Assembly: GCA_963082975.1 (NCBI GenBank)
Contig: OY720345.1
Coordinates: 25,738,611 to 25,802,610 of the forward strand
Length of the DNA stretch: 64,000 nt
Source of the DNA: Labia minor
Lineage: Eukaryota > Arthropoda > Insecta > Dermaptera > Spongiphoridae
Reading direction: 5' to 3'
The notes under the pieces: model-generated
Told to the model about the DNA's origin: nothing
Seen by the model: only the letters and a program-made list of their open reading frames with translations
The model's database searches: none
Position numbers and translations under genes: made by a program
In this document: positions 58,706 through 64,000 of the stretch, one piece after another
How positions within the stretch are numbered: the first letter of the stretch is position 1
Layout: each line of letters opens with the position of its first letter

Positions 58706-60219
58706 AATATTTTTAATTTAACAATTTAATTACTTTTTATTTTATTTTGTAAATTGTGTTAATAAACTATATATTATATAAATCACTCTTAGTAAATGAT
58801 AAATAAATGATTAAAAATAATCATTTTAAAATAAAATAATAATAATAATTAAAACTTAAAGTAAAAGATATAAATTAAATTTATTATCGTAATTATATTA
58901 ACACATTATTACTTAAATTCATTAATCTTTATTAATTTTTTTCATTTTTAATTTATTGATTTTCCATTATTGTGGTAAATTAATTAATCAAATAATACAT
59001 ATATTTTCAATTTTTAGTTAAATTCTTCATTGTCTATGATTAAATAGAATATTGATGTAATATTTTCATTACAAATTTATTATTTTATTATCTATTATTT
59101 ATTTTATTTAATTTCAGCGGTTCAATTTAATTTTGATTTTCTAAACATTAGTATTAATGTAATGATATCCTGTCTACTTTCAATAAATTACAATTCTTTA
59201 TTCCAGTGGTTCTTAAACTGTGGTCCGCGGACCCCTGGGGGTCCGCGAAGCCTTTACTGGGGGTCCGCGGTCCTCGGAAAAAAATCATCGTAAAAATATA
59301 TACATATATAAATATTTAAAGTTCATTGTTTAACTATATCCTCCTAGAGAATTACGGCTATAATTTAATACTATTAATAATACTATTTTATTTTATTAAA
59401 TTGATAATTATGTCAATTAATTTTTTGTGAATAAATAAACATATATAAAAAACTATATATAAAATTTGAATTTTCATCCATTCATTCATTTAAAATCATT
59501 TTTCGATTGTTCCTTTAAAATAACCCCTCTTAGGGGCTCGGAAGGGGAGGCATATAAGGGAATTTTCTTTCACTTTGTTATTGGGGAAAACCAGGGGAGG
59601 GGACAGTCTTACCCGGAAAAACCCAAATTGTCAGCGTCCACTCTGGGGTTTTAAACAGTTTTAAAGCAAATGTTAATTATAAGTTCATTTCTCAACGAGT
59701 TGTATCTTTAAATTATTTTTATTAATGTTAATTATAAGTTCATTTCTCAACGAGTTGTATCTTTAAATTATTTTTATTAATTTAATTAATTATAATTAAA
59801 TTATAGCTAATAATAGTTTATTATAGCTAATAATTTTTTTTAATTTTTAGTGTAATTTGCATGATCATTATTTTATAAAAACACTAAACACATTTTGCAA
59901 TTTCCCTGAAAGGCTGTTTTTGAGAGTAAGTATAAGTTAGTTTTATGAATAAAAAATATTTATTTTAATAATATTTTAGAATCAAATTACGAAATTAATA
60001 ATATTTTAGAATCAAATTACGAAATATATTTATTATATAAATTAATATTCATTTAAAATGATTTAAAACATTTATTAAAATGATTTAAAACATTCATTTA
60101 AAATGATATTAAAACATTCATTTAAAATCATATTAAAACATAGCTAGTAAATAATAATTCGTTATATTTATATTATATTTATATTATTGTAGTTCAATGT
60201 TAATAAATTACTCCATAAA

Positions 60220-62079
60220 ATGGATCGTTGGCTACAAACTGGTTCAACACAGAAACGGAAAGAATCAGATGATGAGGCATCAACAGCAAACTCTACCAAG
60301 AAACGCAAAACTAGAAAATATTCGGATGATTATTTATCATTTGGATTTACTTATATTTGCAACAATGATGTGGAAAGACCAGTCTGCGTTCTATGTCAGG
60401 AAAGTTTATCCAATGAAAGTATGAAACCTGCTAATCTCAGACGTCATTTACAAACAAAGCACAGCGAGCATGTTAGTAAGTCTATCGAATTTTTTAAAAT
60501 GAAAAAAGAAGAACTTAATTCAAGTCAGAAATTGATGGTAAAGACGGGATCTGGTGGTATGAGTAAGAAAGCAGTAATGGCATCATATGAAGTAGCTCTA
60601 CTTATTGCTAAAGCAGGAAAGCCGCATAATATAGCAGAGCAATTAATTCTTCCTGCTACAAAAGTAATTACAAATATAATGTTAGGAACTAAAGCAGCAA
60701 ACGATATAAATTTGATTTCATTATCAAATGATACGGTTAAGAATAGGATTGAAGACATGTCATGTAATATAAAAGAAGAATTAATATCGAGAGTGCGCAA
60801 AAGTCACTATTACTCATTACAATTGGATGAAAGTACTGATGTCACTAATAATGCCAATTTGTTAGCTTTCATTAGATATGAGTTTGAAAATCAAATACAA
60901 GAAGATGTATTGTTTTGTGATTCACTACCTTCACGAACGACAGCTAATGACATATTTAACAGTTTGAATAATTTTATAACCGAAAATGAAATAGAGTGGC
61001 CAAAATGTGTTGGAATTTGCACTGATGGTGCTCGTGCAATGTCAGGTACAAGAACTGGATTGATTGCTCTTATTCAAAATGTTGCGCCTCAGGTTGTTTG
61101 GAATCATTGCTGCATTCACAGAGAATCATTAGCAGCCAAAAATATGTCACCAGATTTGAAAAGAACATTAGACGAAGTAGTTAAAATTGTCAATTTCATT
61201 AAGGCTCGTCCACTTAATTCCAGAGTTTTTAAAATTTTGTGTGAGGAAATGGGTAGTCAACATACACATTTATTATTACATACAGATGTACGTTGGTTGT
61301 CCCGCGGGAAAGTACTCATTCGCCTTTTTGAGCTTCGAGATGAAATACGATTGTTTTTAATAGATGCGCATTTTGAACTGACCGAATGTTTCAATGATTT
61401 TATCTGGTTAGCTAAGGTGGCTTACTTGACTGATATTTTTACAAAATTGAACGAACTTAATTTGAGCCTGCAAGGTACTGTTGTAAATATATTTAAAGTT
61501 GAAGATAAAATAGAAGCAATGATTAAAAAAATCGACTTGTGGTCGAAACGCATCCAGAACGGTGTATATGAGTCTTTTCCAACTCTCAATGATTTCATAG
61601 AAAGCTCCAGTGAAAAATTGCTTAATCAAACGCGTCAATTATTTGTTGAACATTTAATTACTTTGAAAAGCAACTTCAGGAAGTATTTTTCTACTCCTGA
61701 TCCTTGCAATAACTGGATCAAAGATCCATTTAATATGGAAATTACAAATGCTAAACATTTATCTGCACCTGAACAAGATATTCTCGTGGAATTATCATGT
61801 GATACAACTTATAAACTAAAATTTAACAAAACTGAATTGAGCAACTTTTGGTTACTTCTCAGGTCAGATTATCCTGCGCTTGCAAATAAAGCACTTCAAC
61901 ACTTGATTCCATTCTGCACAACATATTTATGCGAACAAGCTTTTTCGGTACTATTTTATATTAAGTCTAAATATAGAAACAAATTAAATGTAGAGCCGGA
62001 TCTTAGATTAAAAGTTTCCAATATTAAGCCAGATATTGAGATTCTTGTTTCAAGAAAACAACTGCATACATCTCATTAA
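60220..62079 (+). CDS. hAT transposase, 619 aa, intact (copy B)
   Basis: Identical in amino-acid sequence to the protein at 2327-4186, with all landmarks in place (BED finger C56/C59/H76/H81; D203, D269, E572; C297-x2-H300; W359). No stop or frameshift. Identity at protein level, with changes only in non-coding parts, fits either very recent copying or selection on the ORF; with so few differences the former suffices. Because it lies in sense orientation inside the SPCA intron, transcripts of the host gene would contain it before splicing. Confidence 0.95.
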   Translation: MDRWLQTGSTQKRKESDDEASTANSTKKRKTRKYSDDYLSFGFTYICNNDVERPVCVLCQESLSNESMKPANLRRHLQTKHSEHVSKSIEFFKMKKEELNSSQKLMVKTGSGGMSKKAVMASYEVALLIAKAGKPHNIAEQLILPATKVITNIMLGTKAANDINLISLSNDTVKNRIEDMSCNIKEELISRVRKSHYYSLQLDESTDVTNNANLLAFIRYEFENQIQEDVLFCDSLPSRTTANDIFNSLNNFITENEIEWPKCVGICTDGARAMSGTRTGLIALIQNVAPQVVWNHCCIHRESLAAKNMSPDLKRTLDEVVKIVNFIKARPLNSRVFKILCEEMGSQHTHLLLHTDVRWLSRGKVLIRLFELRDEIRLFLIDAHFELTECFNDFIWLAKVAYLTDIFTKLNELNLSLQGTVVNIFKVEDKIEAMIKKIDLWSKRIQNGVYESFPTLNDFIESSSEKLLNQTRQLFVEHLITLKSNFRKYFSTPDPCNNWIKDPFNMEITNAKHLSAPEQDILVELSCDTTYKLKFNKTELSNFWLLLRSDYPALANKALQHLIPFCTTYLCEQAFSVLFYIKSKYRNKLNVEPDLRLKVSNIKPDIEILVSRKQLHTSH

Positions 62080-62114
62080 ATATGTAAGTTATATTTAATG
62101 AGATAGATGCAGTT
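62060..62114 (+). repeat. Hairpin spanning the transposase stop codon (copy B)
   Basis: The same 24-bp-arm inverted repeat as at 4167-4221, unchanged. Confidence 0.85.
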
Positions 62115-63019
62115 ATTTTTTAAAATATTTCTTATTTAATATTTTCTGAAAAAAATTATAAAATATTTATATGAATTTAATGTAAGTACCCATTATAATT
62201 TGTGAGATTTGTTGCTATGACAATGTTTGTATTTTCTTTCTTCAATATTATAATTTCTAATAAAATGTGTTCTACAATATGCAAAAAAATCGTTATTCAC
62301 CAATCACTGTTAGAAATATTCATCATATATCCTTGTCCTTATGAGATCGTAAGCCAGAAATTAATTAATAAAATGACGAAAAGTACCTAAAGTTGTGATG
62401 GGGGTCCGTCAAAAAAAATTTTTTCAAGTGGGGGTCCGTGGAGTACATAAGTTTAAGAACCTATGCTTTATTCCATTATTATATAATGCTAATATGTTTA
62501 AATGTTTTTTTTCCAATTGCAAAAATAACTTTCATTTTTATTTTAAATATTTATAGTACCTATGGGTGAAAAAGATAATTAGATAAGATTTATTTATATT
62601 ATATTTGCATATATAAAGATATTTTTTTTTAAAAATTTTATTAACTAATTAAGGTGTTTTTTTCCTGAAAGTTAAATCAAATTTTTTGTCTTTTTATTAG
62701 CTTTTTATGTGAATTTACACTTCATCATTATGTTATCATATCAATATTTGTAAAATAAAAATATTAATATAAAAAAATCCTAATTCGAACTTGATTTTTT
62801 TTTAATTTCTTAAATGTTGCTTCTTTAAACCCTAAATTTTTAGAGGGATATTTAATAAATTATTAAATATTTAATATTTAATAAATTTTTTATAATAATA
62901 TAAAAATTAAATTTTAATGATCTTTATTACTCTTAATATTTACTAGTCTGCAAATGGGTATTTATTTGCCTAATTAGAATTGTTTTTCCCCAATCTTTCT
63001 TATTCCAAAACTTCTAAAA

Positions 63020-63391
63020 CAGTGATGGCGAACCTTTTTGAGAAGTGGGTCGTATTTTGATCATTATTTTTTTTTGATGTAGCTCGTGGGTCACTAAGTA
63101 TTTATAGTATTCACGGCCCAATTTTCAATCATAATTTTCATCGTGTCATTTGAAAATGTTTTCAGAGCGGCATCGCAAAATCATCTGACTATTTTTTTTT
63201 AGAACTATATTGAAAAAAATTGAAAAAAAAAAATCGAAAATGTTCAAAAGTTTGGTCATTAAATCGGCTTCTTTTTTATTTTTATAGAACCTATTGAAAA
63301 AAAAATTGAAAAAAAAATCGAAAATATTCAATTCAATTGAATTATGGGTGGTTTAGTGCCTGACCCACATGTCATAGATTCGCCATTACTG
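63020..63391. mobile_element. Non-autonomous hAT element (372 bp)
   Basis: A perfect 8-bp duplication TTCTAAAA (63012-63019, 63392-63399) and ends CAGTGATGGCGAACC and, reversed, CAGTAATGGCGAATC, typical of a widespread hAT group. The interior has a duplicated A-rich motif (TTGAAAAAAA...TCGAAAAT, twice). No coding capacity. Target central TA again. Confidence 0.9.
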
Positions 63392-64000
63392 TTCTAAAAA
63401 CTTAAATTGTCTTCCCATGTTATATATGCATAGATTTAAATATTAAAAAATTTTCATTGTTCACTAGGAATCCTAAATGATAGACTTCTGACTGCTCATC
63501 AATACTTTCCGCTGCCCCCCTGAAAAGTCAAATTGTCCCCCCCCTGAGGGACTCACGTTGGGAATGCTATAGATGGTTTATTTTAATCATTTAATTATCA
63601 AATAATTTTAATTTTCATATAAAATTTTGATTAAAAATGTTTTTTTTTGATGAAAAACAATTCTTGACATACCGATTTAAATATAAATATTCTTAATTAA
63701 ATATAAGTTGAGCTATTGAAAATGATTCTAATAATATTTTTATTTCAAAGTGTAAATCTTTTGTTGTAATTCTTATGTCACACATTAATTGACTTGTAAT
63801 ATATATTCTTTTTATTTAATAATTATTCTAGATTTAATGAATACATTTATACTTCAATATTCTATAATAAATGATTACATATTTACATATTTAATAAATC
63901 AATCAACATCATATTGTTTGCAAATATCTAAAAATAAATTATAAATTGATAGATTATAACCATTAAAATCTCACACTAAACTAATAATAAATCTACAAAC

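Larger units (their letters stand above)
59204..62465 (+). mobile_element. hAT (Buster-type) transposon, copy B, complete
   Basis: A 3262-bp element with a perfect 8-bp duplication CTTTATTC (59196-59203, 62466-62473), again with central TA. Its ends match copy A. By eye it differs from copy A by a 24-bp repeat-unit indel and three substitutions outside the ORF (counterparts of 1733, 4486 and 4525). It lies inside SPCA intron 2 in the gene's orientation. The unrelated flanks and different target duplications show two separate insertions, not a segmental duplication. Confidence 0.95.
54801..64000 (+). other. Intron 2 of the SPCA-like gene, incomplete (inferred)
   Basis: From GTAACT to the window end no exon encoding the next expected segment (first membrane helix, FKNPLI-like) is seen, so this intron exceeds 9.2 kb. 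It contains a SINE, a 1.2-kb inverted-repeat element, the second intact hAT and a hAT MITE. The stretches 55306-57339, 58706-59195, 62474-63011 and 63400-64000 hold no recognised gene. Confidence 0.5.

Noticed and set aside
63515-63575. hAT-like end with C runs (TTGTCCCCCCCCTGAGGGAC)
   Set aside because: Looks like a transposon terminus read in reverse, but the other end and a target duplication are not identifiable.

Overview
The window is very AT-rich, gene-poor eukaryotic DNA dominated by DNA transposons. I see no bacterial gene organisation, CRISPR array, rRNA gene, LTR element or virus-like element. Arthropod origin is suggested by the one convincing promoter, which has a TCAGT initiator, and by many mariner copies of arthropod type (including a mellifera-type one). 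Extreme AT content, long introns and a heavy mariner/Tc1 load would fit a crustacean such as a copepod, but that is a weak inference.

Host genes. The best host gene is the 5' end of a secretory-pathway Ca2+/Mn2+ ATPase (SPCA, ATP2C family) on the + strand. It has a GC-rich promoter (46.7-47.1 kb), a probable first coding exon (47146-47247), a 7.4-kb intron, a clearly recognisable second exon (54603-54800), and a second intron running off the window. An orphan exon with a start codon lies at 23239-23373 (+), and a possible last exon of a rhodopsin-like GPCR at 33408-33591 (-). Two isolated CpG-rich islands (13.63-13.92 and 19.08-19.22 kb) may be host promoters or exons that I cannot resolve.

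Transposons. Two near-identical, apparently intact hAT elements of the Buster type (1287-4572 and 59204-62465) encode the same 619-aa transposase and have perfect 8-bp target duplications, so both are very young. The copies lie 58 kb apart; one sits inside an older interspersed repeat, the other in SPCA intron 2. The other elements are decayed: several mariner families (6.7, 18.1, 22.1, 24.7, 39.3, 41.3, 43.8 and 50.3 kb), Tc1-like elements (10.0 and 28.6 kb), non-autonomous hATs (0.2, 23.5 and 63.0 kb), 5'-truncated fragments of one LINE family (6.2, 25.9, 34.5, 38.6 and 44.8 kb), and a tRNA-derived SINE (8.8 and 55.1 kb).

The least conventional signal is two families of short elements in the 31-43 kb cluster, with outliers at 54 and 57 kb. 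Both have a T-tract before a 5' end starting AC, a 10-11 bp 5' terminal motif whose inverted mate is subterminal at the 3' end, then a 3' hairpin. Where the 3' end is well preserved it finishes in CTTATT. This is the architecture of Helentron-associated non-autonomous elements (HINEs). One copy is inserted in a mariner, which fixes its boundaries to the base.

The rest is AT-rich sequence with microsatellites in which I see nothing coding.
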